In this document: one piece after another, positions 1 through 11,196 of the stretch
Position numbering within the stretch: position 1 is the first letter of the stretch
Layout: each line of letters starts with the position of its first letter
From: Phytophthora hibernalis
Taxonomy: Eukaryota > Oomycota > Peronosporomycetes > Peronosporales > Peronosporaceae
NCBI GenBank assembly: GCA_012656075.1
Contig: JAAKBF010000020.1
Span: 558,001 to 622,000, forward strand
DNA length: 64,000 bases
Reading direction: 5' to 3'
Notes under the pieces: generated by a model
The model's input: only the letters and a program-made list of their open reading frames with translations
The model's database searches: none
What the model was told of the DNA's origin: nothing
Made by a program: the position numbers and the translations under genes

Positions 1-9
1 GCGTACAAG

Positions 10-3000
10 ATGGGCGTAGTGCCGCACAAATACTCTGTGGTGGAGACGGAATTGCCTGGAGGCAAGCGACTGAATTCTCTCGTGCCGTCCAATCGATCCG
101 CCTCGATCACCTCGGGTAAAGCTGACAGGAGGCGAAGAACGACAAAGCTGTATCAACAACCAATCATGTTTAATACCATCAACAACGATCGAGAGGACGC
201 TGGAGGCTTCGAAAGCAGTGATAGCAGCGATGACGACGGGTTAGCGCAAGGCGTGGCAGACGTGAGGCACCGACAGATTTTTACAGTCGGTAATTGGGCC
301 CGTGGAGTACGAAGACGGGGAGTAGTGACAAAAGGGAACGTTGACCATCGCGGAATTACTCCCCACGTAGTCTTCTCAACGTACCAGACGCCTCCCAGCG
401 CGGCCAAGAACCCGCTGGTTACTTGCGGACAACCTGTTACGTGTGGATTTTGCAGTGGTACGAATCTCATTTGGGTGCTTCGTTGCTCATTTTGTGGTTC
501 TGCCCGTATGAGTGACGCACCAAGGTTAAAGTACCTGATCGACATGATATTAAGCATTGACCCCGAATCAAGCCCGACAAGGTTCGTTGATTGAGATTCA
601 ATGCACATGACGTGATTATCTAACTGGGTGTTGTGTTTGTTTCAGCTAGCTAAGCGGATCCTAGACTACGCAAAGTTTGATCGTGTTGCAATGAAAGTCG
701 AAGCTACGTTCAAGCAAGCTGGGCTCGTAAGAGCTAAAGCTGCTATCATGATGATGAACCGCACGGTTTTGGTGCTCAGGTTTCAGATCATGCGAATGAT
801 TTTCGTAGCTTGGAAGAAGGTAAACGCAGCCAGCACTCAACAGCAGGCTATCCTTCAGCGAATCATTTCGATTAAACAGTCCCAGACCAACCGTAAATGC
901 AGAGATAATGTGTTCTCTGTCTGGAGAGGCATGTTGCTCGGGTGACGGACGAGCGGTTGCAGCGTTTTCAAGTGGCATACAAGCGGTGCGTGCACATTTG
1001 CTTGTCCAAAGTACCTAAAGTTCACAACTTGCATGTTTCCCTTTATCAGAAATGAAATGACGAAACTTCGGCGAATTTGGGGAAGTTGGCGGTCGTTCTT
1101 GCGAATTCAAGACAAAGAGAAGATGGCAGAAATGCGCCATCACTACGAAGAAGAGTTGTAAGTTCAATAGTTCTATGGCAGAAGTCCTGCGTTGTCAGAA
1201 AGTAACGCCGATATACCTTGTGAACCTTTTGCTAGGCGTGATACACCGCTTGAAGCTCAAAAGGTTGGTAAAGTTGTCAGTTCACTCAAAATTGTTGATC
1301 TCATTTGTATATTTTCTTCAAACGTGCTGCAGGAAATTGATCGTTTGAGAGAAACCCAGCAAGAAACGCTGAAGCTGGTTTATACCGCTGGAGACTCAAT
1401 CCTAGAGCAGCTTCATGTTTCTCTTCGAAAAGCCGATCATAGTGTACAAAGTAAGCAATACCTTAACTCTAGCTCGTCTGAACTCACCGTACTAATCAAC
1501 GTTTTACCAGAAACACTGCAGCTTATTCAGATGTATCCGACGACTGCAGGCGAGTTCTTTGAAGCTGCTCATGGTAATGAGCTCCTTGAAGCATTGAGTA
1601 GTGGGCATGCCATGCCTCATATCGACGGATTCGGGCTTGATGACGAAAAGGACGATGAAACTATGAGGAAGCTCCTGGATCAAACCGTGGAGAGAATCGA
1701 CCGATCAGCTCCTTCTGACAGCCTGATGCAGTGGATTAACTTCCAACGCCGACGTGGGGCTGAGATGGGGTCGAATAGCACCGATACGGTTGAGGCCACT
1801 AATGTATCTACAACTATAGGGTCTACTACAGAAATCATTACTTCTCCGGATAAACCTACGAGTGCTGGTGCTACACGCCCTAAAACTCGGTTAAAGAAAA
1901 AGGAGTTCAAGCCGATCAAGTTCCTCCAAGATCTGAGAGCAGTCATCGCCAGCCCTGGAGTCATGTTAAAACTATTATGTCACACATCGTCCGATGCACA
2001 AGCTGAATACGATCGCATTCGAAGCACCGAATTGACAAATACTGCTGTTTCTGTAGCAGCTGAAACTTCGACCACAGCGACGACATTGTCACCTTCGGCC
2101 CAACTGCAGCTTCGATCGTACTTCAAGATTGGTCCTCGAATACTGAACCTCCCACCAGATATCGTCACGCGAGACAGCTTCGTACTGAACGACTTTGACT
2201 CGTTGTATGCGTACGCAGTGTACTTGTATCTGTTCCACCCGAATTACGTTGCGCCTGGCATGACTCTTTCTCCTAGGTATCACCTCAGCTACTCGTTCTT
2301 GACTCCACAATGGCAAAAAGTAAAGACTTCACTTCTGGAGAACGAGTGCGACCCCTTTGCCCAGCAGCAGTTCTACATCTTCCTGACCAAGATGAAGCGG
2401 ATCAATCTCCAGTTCTTGAGATTTATTGATATCTGCAAGGCAGTTCGGCAGATTGCAAACAATCACGAACGGGTTGTCACCCGAGAAGCATTCAACGACT
2501 TTTGCAGGAGAGTACTCGGCAAGGACTCGAATATTTCTGTATTGCTTGAGAAAGAGACGTTGGCCTCATGGGTATCGCTACCGGCGTCAAAACTTCTGTC
2601 GCTTTGCGAGAGTGAGGACGAGTTCCGTAAAATCGAGCAGGTCTACAAGGATAATGTCCTCGACTTGATCAAGATCTTCCGAATCTACGGCAGTGCGGCC
2701 GGCGGCAAGGGCATTCTGGAACAAGAGTTCCTCAAAGTGATGACGAAGGCCGGAGTCACCAACAAGAAAAACATTTTGAGGTCAAACTTGCAGTTGATCT
2801 ACCAGCAATCAAGACAATCAAATGGTGGAATTCCCCGGATGGACTCGCTGCAGGAGCTAGTAACGTTGTTCCCACAGGCATTGAGGGTGAAGAAGACACG
2901 GACGATCGAGGCGCTACGCCCAACGAGTTTTTCGAGGCACTTACTCGAGTTGCATACCACAACTATCAAAAACGTCGCGAGTTTATGGGCCAGATTGCTA

Positions 3001-3529
3001 CAATGATGAACATGGGCGACGAAGTTAGCATGGAGATTGTCAATGGATCGGCATCTCTCCTTTTGTACGTAGTCGATCTGGTGGTGGACAAAGTTGTACC
3101 CTTGACGAAGAAATTCCAGGAACAAGGACTAACATTCAAGAAGCAAATGATCCATCCTGAGGTCCAACACGTTTGCAAGACTCAAGAAAAGAAGCTAAAG
3201 CGCATTTTCAACACGTATTCGCAGAGAAACAAGAACCCTCAGTCACGCGGGAAACTCCTCGATTTGAGTGACTTCGAGGGCTTGTTGAAGGATAGACGAC
3301 TCATCGATGCACTATTCCCCACGGTAAAATCAAGCAGCTTGTCGCTTTCGTGCAACAAGATGGCGAGATCGGGAACGCTGCATCAAGTATCAACGGGTAC
3401 GATGCCGACAGCGAGTTTGTCTTCTCCGAGTTTGTCGAGGCATTATCGGCGATCGCAGTGTATCGCAACGCCAATCCATACCTCCCGTTTGCCAAGAAAC
3501 TCGAAACCTTCTTCGAGGAGTACTTCTAA
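10..3529 (+). CDS. large conserved protein of unknown function, zinc-ribbon N-terminal part, multi-exon
   Basis: I do not recognise the family. The first exon (10-585) holds two CxxC pairs, VTCGFC and RCSFCGS, like a zinc ribbon. Exon 2 (about 646-945) is a basic helical segment, then a small exon 1050-1156 ends at a gtaagt donor, and a long exon from about 1198 carries helical and acidic sequence. A possible in-phase 69-bp intron lies at 1264-1332 (GTTGGT...CAG). The C-terminus is at 3527-3529 in a third frame and ends FFEEYF. The frame changes by the equivalent of one missing base near 942, near 2878 and in the C4 run at 3317-3320; continuing protein-like sequence on both sides argues that these are sequence errors. 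The true start may lie before the window. Confidence 0.6.
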
Positions 3530-3594
3530 GCGAAAGCGATATCAACCAGCTAGCATAGACAAAGGCTATTAAATCTAGTTTGAAATTATCACGA

Positions 3595-5750
3595 TCAAGT
3601 TTGCGCAGCTAGTCCAACCTCAACAATTCGACAGTCGATCACTGTCTCTGGTCCCAAACCAACACCCGGCGCAAGCATCCGTTCCACCTCTCCTCCGTCT
3701 TGAAAACTCCCCGGCCAGAAGGAGCTTGACTTCCGCTTTGTCTGCAACCACCCCAATTCTTTCCATGCCGATGCCACCAAACTGGAGCAAAAGTATTTGC
3801 GTTGGTCCTCCTGAGACTTGGTCAAGTCTCCGTCAGTCGTGGAGATGACGGCGCTGAGCTAGTGCTGCTACCTGTAGTGGAAAATGTCTCTTCGGCTCCC
3901 TCGCACACACGGTTCGCTGCACGGATAGAGCCGAAAAGGTTCCGGTCCGATTCACCACTGGAACGAAGAATGCCAAGGATGCTGTAGGGACTGCCGTCAA
4001 CACTGCGCACGAATTGGTTGAGCTGCTCAAGCAGCTCTGGGGTGCGTTCAGCCGCCACTTTACGCACCACAATCGAGTTGGACACTTCGCGCGCGTAGGC
4101 CATAAGCCGCGCTTTCAGCGAGTACACCTGAATCCCCTCCGAGGTAGCTTCCATTATCCGCAAGAGAACTCGCGACTCGCCCGGGACGACGATGCCGACG
4201 TGGTCGTACTTTGATCCTGTAAACTGCATAAATAAGCATGTCAGAACACTACTTTTTTAAATGCTTCGCCGAACGCACCTTTCGCTGCAATCGGCTGGCT
4301 CGAATCTACATGAGAACAGAATAATGTCACCACATGAAATACTGTCGTGCAACGAAGTCACGTGGATCACGCTCTTCTCTCTATGACCAAGTTCGGGGTC
4401 GCGCGAGATGGATACAACGCCCAGGAACGACATGAGCATCACGTCCACGCTCGTCAGGGGTGCAGCAGCAACTGATTCAAAAACGCTTCCAACTGTTCTT
4501 TGCGGTTGGTGACGAACTCGCCTTCCAGCGGCGTGAAAACGTGTTTCGGAGGTAGACCAGGCAGCTCGACAGCAGGATATTTCGTCTTCAAGTGGCTGTG
4601 CAGGGCGTCGAACTCCTTGTAGCGTCTCGAAAGCTGCCAAATTGCGCCGTTGAACGACACGTCGATCACGTAACTCGTGTACGAGCGTTGCGACAGATCA
4701 CTCACCTTACTTTTGGTGCCGACAATAACCAGATCAATTGTCGGTTGCGGCATTTCGTTCGTGGATAAAAGCTTGAGGTGGATCCGACGATTCGCGCAGC
4801 CCAAAATGTAGTGGCCAATGGACTGCTGCTCGTCCGTGAGCCATTGGTCTCCGATATCCAGGTACAGCACGAAAGTATCCGCTTTTCGCGCGAGAAAAGT
4901 CTGCAAAAGATCCGACTTTTTGCCGCTGCAGCTCATCTTGCAGCTGCTTGATCGCATCCAACTTGACTTGACCAACAGTAACTTTCCCTTGTGAGGCTTC
5001 GCTCACAGGCACAACAGTCGAAACACTTTGACAAAATATCCAAAAATATCCAAACATCCAAAAAGTCAGCTGAAAAAACCTCAACCTGCAAATATTTTTG
5101 CGCAAAACCTGTCGCCATTTACATCCGTAGCTGTAACGCGCAAAATCACAAGCGAAACGGGACTTTTGCGCTCTCAACATGAGCACGAGTGCGTTGCGCC
5201 AAAAGTTGCGCAGAACGCACCGCGTTCTCTTCGGACCACGACGGTCGCTCCTCGTCCTCGTCACTTTCGGACCCGCTGGACGCGAACCGCAAAAAGGCTG
5301 CAAAACATTTGCAGCTGTCAGCCCAACCCCTAAAAGAAACTTCAACGTACCGACCATTTCGGTCGCTCATTTCTTGTTTCGCGCAAAGCTTCGTGGCCAG
5401 TTGCAGACAGTGAAGCCACTCGTCCCTTTGCGCGCTCGTGCTCGTGGCGAACTGCAATTTCTGTTTCTTTTGCGCAACGACTGCAAATCGGAACTTGGCG
5501 CCGCTCTCCGATTGGCCAAAACTGTGGCTGCCGCGCCGCATTGCGCCGTCTTCTTTGCGAACTTCGCGGATGTTTTGCACCAGACACAAGTCCATCCCGA
5601 GAGGGAGCGAATTGCGGCGTTTGCGCGAACCGCTGTCCGCGTCCGGGTCCACGACCAGCGCGTGGCGCAAAAGCAGCAGGCGGATGCGCAACCAGCCCCG
5701 AATTGCGCGCTAAACTGCCACAGTTCGCCACGGTGCAAACATTCGTCCAT
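3595..5750 (-). CDS. PH-PX protein with a C-terminal permuted papain-like (NlpC/P60, YiiX-type) domain
   Basis: Read on the minus strand, the gene starts at an ATG (5748-5750) with a PH domain beginning RGELWQFS and closing with the usual tryptophan helix (RDEWLHCLQLATK). An intron with a GTGCGT donor begins near 5222. Next comes a PX domain at about 4460-4800 (RRYKEFDALHSHL, then PGLPPKH), which would bind phosphoinositides. A 55-bp intron (4224-4278) leads to a papain-fold domain with the histidine first (KYDHVGIVVP, His codon 4200-4202) and the cysteine later (KYFCSSLVASAW, Cys codon 3787-3789), the circularly permuted order. Frame breaks occur at G4 (about 5710), A5 (4917-4921, one base too many), C4 (4457-4460) and near 3826. 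Inference: a membrane-recruited thiol hydrolase or acyltransferase; the substrate is unknown. Confidence 0.7.
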
Positions 5751-5861
5751 CGCAGCTTTTCGTAAACTGACTGCGAATTTGTAAGGGAATAAGAAATGGG
5801 GAAAATGAGAGGATATATTTTGGGTTTTGGATATTTTTTATTTTTGGGATGTTTTTGGGAT

Positions 5862-6958
5862 TTAAAAGTCCGTCACGTCGTGCAGGTGTCGCTGCGTGAA
5901 GAAGGCAGCACGGACTGCAGGTTTGGACTTCTTGGGCGCTTGAGCCAGGAACGACGTGATGGATTGCGTTCCTGCTGGAGCGTCGGCCTGGAGACAAGAA
6001 AGTTAGTGCAAAGGTATTATAACTTCAACTTGCAAAAAACATCCTTTGCGCACCTTGTCGAGCTCCTTCTCATGGGGCCACTCGACCTTGACCGCTTTCC
6101 CGACGAAGGGCTCGACGGTTCCCCAGCTGAAGCGGATGATGTTGGGGAACACGAACACGTCGTCCATGTTGTTACTCAGCCACGCCTTGGTCTTGGGGTC
6201 ACTCGGGTATCCCGAACCAAAGTCCGTTGGAAGCTCAAGTGCCGGCGACTCCCACTCCCAGTCGGAGATGACGCGGTCGCGAGTAACCTTGGCTGCGATA
6301 CTCGCCGCACTCACCACCTACAAATCATCCACACTAAGTATGTACTCTCAAACTTTACATCTTTTACGCAAAAATGATTTTTGCACCTTGAAGAGACTGT
6401 CGGCCTTCTTTTCGACGCGAAACTCGATGGTTCCTTGGAAATGTTTCGTCAGGAAGCTCTGGTACCAGCGCGGGTCGCCCACCGTGTCCACGAACACCTT
6501 CTTCACCACTGCTCCCTTCTTTTGCACCTCGTTGATGAGCTGGATGGCTGCATCACGGGACATTTCGTTCAAGTTGCTGGTTTGGCGCAGCATTTTGTCC
6601 GAAATCTCGGCAGCCGAAATGAGTCGCACGATCCACCTGCAAAAAGTGCAAAAAAGTCAGAGAAGTGCAAATTTGCGCGAAAAGAGTTGCGCAACGCACC
6701 CGAGCCCTCGGTGGTGCGCATCTTGTCGAACAATTTCGCGCGACTTTCGGCGCTAAGCGCCTTGGAGTCGTCGAAGCCCAAGGCGCACATGGCCTCGTTG
6801 TCTGCCACTGGCCAATAGGAGGCGCCGTAGACCATGGGGCCCATCACGGGTCCGCGTCCAGCCTCATCGATGCCCAACATGACGGGGATTCCATTGAGGC
6901 AGCGGTCGGGGCAGTCGCTCGCTAGCAGCAGCGTGTGCTGCAAATTCGGCTTGGACAT
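5862..6958 (-). CDS. RNASEH2A: ribonuclease H2 catalytic subunit A
   Basis: This is the catalytic subunit of nuclear RNase H2, which removes single ribonucleotides and RNA from RNA/DNA hybrids. Four exons join cleanly: 6700-6958, 6387-6636, 6054-6317 and 5862-5987, with introns of 63, 69 and 66 bp. Motifs appear in order: GIDEAGRGPVMGPMVYGA (first acidic pair), KKVFVDTVGDP, SAASIAAKVTRDRV, and GSGYPSDPKTKAWL. The predicted length of about 298 residues fits eukaryotic RNase H2A. The start at 6956-6958 puts the first motif about 30 residues in. The last exon carries a PIP-box-like QSITSFL. Unlike its neighbours the reading frame is intact. It lies 111 bp upstream of the PH-PX gene on the same strand. 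Confidence 0.95.
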
Positions 6959-9608
6959 TTTGCACCTTTGCACGTTTGCACTTTTGGCGCGAAAAGGCGC
7001 GAATATATGCGATTGGCTGAAAAGGATTTCGACCAATGGAATCGATGCATGGAAGTTGACTCACAACTTTTGTGAGTCACATTGATAGTCAAATGGCATG
7101 TTAATATGTTTGAATATTTTCGAATATTCGAATGAATATTAATATTCATATTTGATCTGGTTCGCCCATATTAATATAATAACTCGAATGAGGTCGACGG
7201 GCGGAGGTCATATTAATATATTTGAATACAATTGTCAAAAACAAGCACAAACTGCACGCTTCAGGCCTCAAGCCTCAAGCAACGTTTACTTTATGGTTTC
7301 ATGTCCATTGGTCTCGTTTCCGCTGCTGCTTCCACTTATTTTAGAAGAAGAAGCCGCAGCGATGTAATGTGCTCGAGTCCCAGAGCTCGATGTCATGGAG
7401 GGTGCGTCGAACCAAATGTATCGTTTGTATGCAATGATGTTCGAAATGACGTGCGACTATCTAAGTAAGATTTTGTATCTAATCGTTATCCCCCTCAGTA
7501 ATGCATGGTGCTGCCTTCATTTCGTGCTTTGAATAACTTTTGCCAGACGGTAAACGAACTCAGAATCAAAGACAAGAGGACAACTACCCAGCGTGCAGCA
7601 GCAGCTACTCATATAGTTACAGTTATTAATATTAATATATTATAGCTCCTTCGAAAATATTAATACCAACAGCGTACATATTTGGTTGACGAACGGCATA
7701 CCGGATCTAGGCTTGAGCAGACTAAGCCTATGACTTATAAACACTACACCGTGTAGACTACATTGTCTTTCCGGTCACCGCCGAAGGATGAATAAATGGC
7801 GGGTTCGTAGAAAGAACCTGTAAGAACTTCTTACAGCGAAACAACGTCGTACTTCGATGTAGCCATCTTAACATATCCCTGAATCGCACTAAGTACGATT
7901 GAATACAGGTATTAATACGTTCAAATATTAATATTCATTTAAGCGAGCTGAAACGAATGAATTTGAATATTCGTATTCATATTCGATTCTGAAAGCAATA
8001 TGAATATTCAATCATCCAAAATCAAATGACTAGCAATCCCTGGTCACAAGAATATGACCAGGTGCAGAGGAGACAAACGAATCCTCAGACAAACTAAAAG
8101 GGAGGTTTTACTGCATCGCATTTTGTGTGATTGGATTGAATAAAGGGACGCGCTCAATACTTCAAACTTTTGAAGTTCAAAGAACTGGTGCATTGCACAT
8201 GTACACTGTACCGGTACTTCGTTCGGAGTGCGTCTGCGTGAATTCTTGTCGATACGGAGGATCATGCAGACTGCAACACCTTTTGAGGCAATACCATACC
8301 ACACAGAGTCCATACACGTACAGTTACGCGGTTACCTTGCTGCGGTGTGTTGACGCGGTCTTCCGCAGACACTGGGAACCGAATGCTGTTGCAATTCCCC
8401 AGTGCTCTCCTCCAGTTCACCTCTCCGACGCGGTTGAAGTCAATTTTGAGGCTCGGCAGCAACCTCGATGGGGATCACTTCCGGTGGATCGGAATTTTTA
8501 TCGTGAGCAGGGGACGGACCAAGTGTCGGATACCAGCTGGGCGGCAGGGTCGGCGCAGATTTCTAACTGTTCGGCCACGCCGCATGGAGAGAGGGGGAAG
8601 ACCAGCGAGCTGGTAAAATTGATCACGCTCGGGACGCCTGTGAAGGCATCATGCAATGGCTGGCCATCTGCGTCGAAGGTGCAGGTACGCTGCGAAGTCC
8701 AGCGTAAACTCTGCCATCGAAAATGTAATGGCGGCGACGGTGCTAATGTCGATGTACACCGTGACGCAACGGGTTTGGTTGGCTCCAGAATGTGAAGACG
8801 CGAGTGCAGCGATGGCAAACGTGCATGAAACCGGTAAAGGGCTTTCTTGACGTGACTTTCACGGCATGACGTGGACTGTAAGCGTTCAACGTGCTTTCGA
8901 TGAAAATATCCGTTGCCTTTCAGGCCATCGCTGGGATAGGGGGCAACACTACGAACAGCGGCCACTTCTGCTTATTGCTGCGACCGTCCTCGCTCTGTGA
9001 GCAGGACCGCTCAAAATTGGTTGAGGAGAGCTCCGCTCAAGAAAAATTACCCCAGCCGGTCGAGGCCAGCTGGCTGAAACACTTGTGTTTGCCAGCAAGA
9101 ACTCCGCACCTTGGTCATGCAAAGGCTTCACTTGGAACTTCCAAGTGAACCTTCACAAAATTTGCGACAGCGTTGAGGTGGACTCCGTCACCAAAATGGT
9201 GCGGGATTTTCCTGCTGCGTTGCACACTGCAATGGGCTTGCCACGTTGCACTGGTCCAACATGCGGGATACCGACCAATCACATCTTTTTAAATTCCTTT
9301 TCAACGAATCCCAAGCCTCCATTTACACCTACCCCCAAATACGGACCACCAGGTAGTCAGTAAAAGGCAACTTGTGAGTAACGCGAGTCTCTGCAGAGAT
9401 CTGTCTTGTCCGGCTCGGCACTCCAAGCCAGCGCACTGGGCTCTCCATTCGTGAAAACCTCGAGCGTCGCACAACCTGTGGCTCTCCACGGTCTCAGCAG
9501 CTTCAGGGACCATGCCGAACAACAAAATGACCAACAGCTCTTCCATCCGCCGTCGTATGCGGCCGCTTCGTGCCACGCCCGAGGCCTTGACAGCGCAGGT
9601 GACGCAGC
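6959..9608. other. gene-poor interval with AT-rich inverted motifs and a possible decayed gene
   Basis: From 7085 to 8010 the sequence is AT-rich, with repeated aatattaatatt-type motifs clustered at 7090-7230, 7620-7670 and 7910-8010. The outer clusters are roughly inverted relative to each other and could be the ends of a decayed element. From about 8330 to 8960 the base composition is coding-like and the minus strand can be read as a cysteine-bearing fragment (around CTFDADGQPLHDAF), but with no start, no family and neighbouring stops. I make no gene call. Confidence 0.4.
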
Positions 9609-10661
9609 ATGTTCCGCAACTCGTGGTGCGCCCGCCAACCGCGGCGGCGAGGCGCTGCAGGTGGCAATGGGGGCACCGCCGTCGAGCGGTCCATGGTGAA
9701 CGTCGGCTCCATCGCAGTGTACCACGTCAAGCCCGTCGTGTCCACCGACACGAAGCTGGGCAAGAAGACGACCATCTTTGCTGTGCACGTGCAGAACGCC
9801 ATCACGGGACGCAGCTGGGTGGTGCACCGCCGCTACTCGGACTTTATGATGCTTCGGGGTCTCGTGGCCGAGCACTTTAAGCTCTTCGGAGAGGAGTTCC
9901 CGCGCATCTCGGGACTTGTGGACGAACTCTACTTCCCCAAGAAGCACAAGTTCCGCCACACCACGGGAAAGGTGGTCGAGCACCGGTGCGACGCCTTCCT
10001 TGAGTACCTCATGGGGCTGCACCGCCTGCTCATCAGCCAGCACTACCTGGTGCGACGCGACATCAGCCCCATTGGACTGTCCATCATGCGCGGCTTCCTG
10101 GGCAGCGCCATCGTGCAGGACCCGAGTCACAAGGCCTACACTTTCCACAAGGCCATCCTGCCTATTGAGCTGAGCCCGGCGGACCGTACGCCCATCAACC
10201 AGTGCGGGTCCCTCACGACGGTCATGGAGGACGACGCCGAGTACGAAGTGGCAGTTGAAGATGTGGACATGGACGAACCGGAACCCGAAGCGGAGGCGGA
10301 TGTGACGTCGCGTGACGGGTCCACTGAGGGAACCGACGTGGACTCTCTGTCTGAGGACATGAGCGACGGAGATGACACGGAGGAGGAACTTCTCCGCATG
10401 TCGGAGATTGTGGACCGACGTCGCTCGCACAAGTACGCGCGCAACCGCCGCGTGCTGCTTTTCCTGCGTAAAGACGGAGTGTTGTCCGAGACGGATCCTA
10501 CAGCCCCTACGTCACCCGAAATGGAGGACGAAGCTCCTTGCACCCCACGACCACGAGACCGCATCCACACCGACAGGATGTACGTTCGTGCTTCGGAGAT
10601 GCTGCGACCATCCGAGATGGTGCGAGTGTCCGAGATGGCTGGCAATCCCATTCCGGCATGA
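9609..10661 (+). CDS. PX-domain protein with acidic C-terminal tail
   Basis: About 350 residues. The PX domain (roughly residues 35-150) contains the phosphoinositide-binding signature WVVHRRYSDFMMLR, a proline-poor loop around PKKHKFRH, and a helical end LEYLMGLHRLLISQHYL. The C-terminal half is acidic and low-complexity (EDVDMDEPEPEAEAD, EDMSDGDDTEEELL) and ends with a short repeat of (R)xSEM units. Such proteins usually act on endosomal membranes; that role is inference from the domain. An upstream ATG at 9512 lies in another frame, so the N-terminus is uncertain; the call starts at 9609 because the frame is open from there through the PX domain. Confidence 0.8.
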   Translation: MFRNSWCARQPRRRGAAGGNGGTAVERSMVNVGSIAVYHVKPVVSTDTKLGKKTTIFAVHVQNAITGRSWVVHRRYSDFMMLRGLVAEHFKLFGEEFPRISGLVDELYFPKKHKFRHTTGKVVEHRCDAFLEYLMGLHRLLISQHYLVRRDISPIGLSIMRGFLGSAIVQDPSHKAYTFHKAILPIELSPADRTPINQCGSLTTVMEDDAEYEVAVEDVDMDEPEPEAEADVTSRDGSTEGTDVDSLSEDMSDGDDTEEELLRMSEIVDRRRSHKYARNRRVLLFLRKDGVLSETDPTAPTSPEMEDEAPCTPRPRDRIHTDRMYVRASEMLRPSEMVRVSEMAGNPIPA

Positions 10662-11196
10662 AGTTTGGCAATGGAACAAACTCCACTGCGGCCAACACAA
10701 CACACAGACAGCAATGGAACTGGACTGTGAGATGGCTGCACAAGGACTGAAGACGAAATGAGAGCAACCGACACCACCGACTGGGGGTGGTACAGCTGCG
10801 CGAGGACGCGAACTGAAGCACTTCGACGCACATCAAAATCCAAAGCACCGGCCCCTCTCCATGCATCAGACTGCGTACAAACACTATCACTATTTAATGC
10901 GCAACATCGTGAACGTTCAATGGCATCCGTCCAGCTTCTTCATTACTACGTAGTAAACTGCTACGTTACCTTTGAAGTACTACTAAGGGGCGAATAGGCG
11001 AGTACTACCGAAGTAAAATAAATTTTGCAGAAGTATTAAAATACTTATAGTAGTATTTAGTACAACACCGTCAGTATTACTATTCAAATCAACCAATCAG
11101 CTTCTTTTCATTCACTCAGACCAATCGCCATTTCAGCCAATCGGTCCTCACTCACTTCCCGCGCCATTGAAAACCGCGCCAAAAGCCAATTTAGAC
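10662..11196. other. intergenic interval, TACTA-rich
   Basis: No gene seen. The stretch 10940-11080 is rich in short tacta/tagta words in both orientations (for example a tactacgtagta palindrome near 10947). The upstream region of the next gene contains several CCAAT-like words (11092, 11121, 11139). Confidence 0.5.

Noticed and set aside
2862..2877. Tiny intron GTAACG...CACAG to explain the frame change near 2878
   Set aside because: It would be about 18 bp, far shorter than any other intron here (55-97 bp).
5179..5784. Long open frames on the plus strand opposite the PH domain
   Set aside because: They are low-complexity antisense readings of a PH-domain gene whose minus-strand frame has clear domain motifs.
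8127..8795. 222-codon open frame on the plus strand
   Set aside because: No family motif, odd composition, and the minus strand looks as protein-like; kept only as a possible relic region.
9357..10430. 357-codon open frame opposite the PX gene
   Set aside because: Antisense shadow; rich in His/Arg/Val as expected from the complement of a GC-rich acidic gene.
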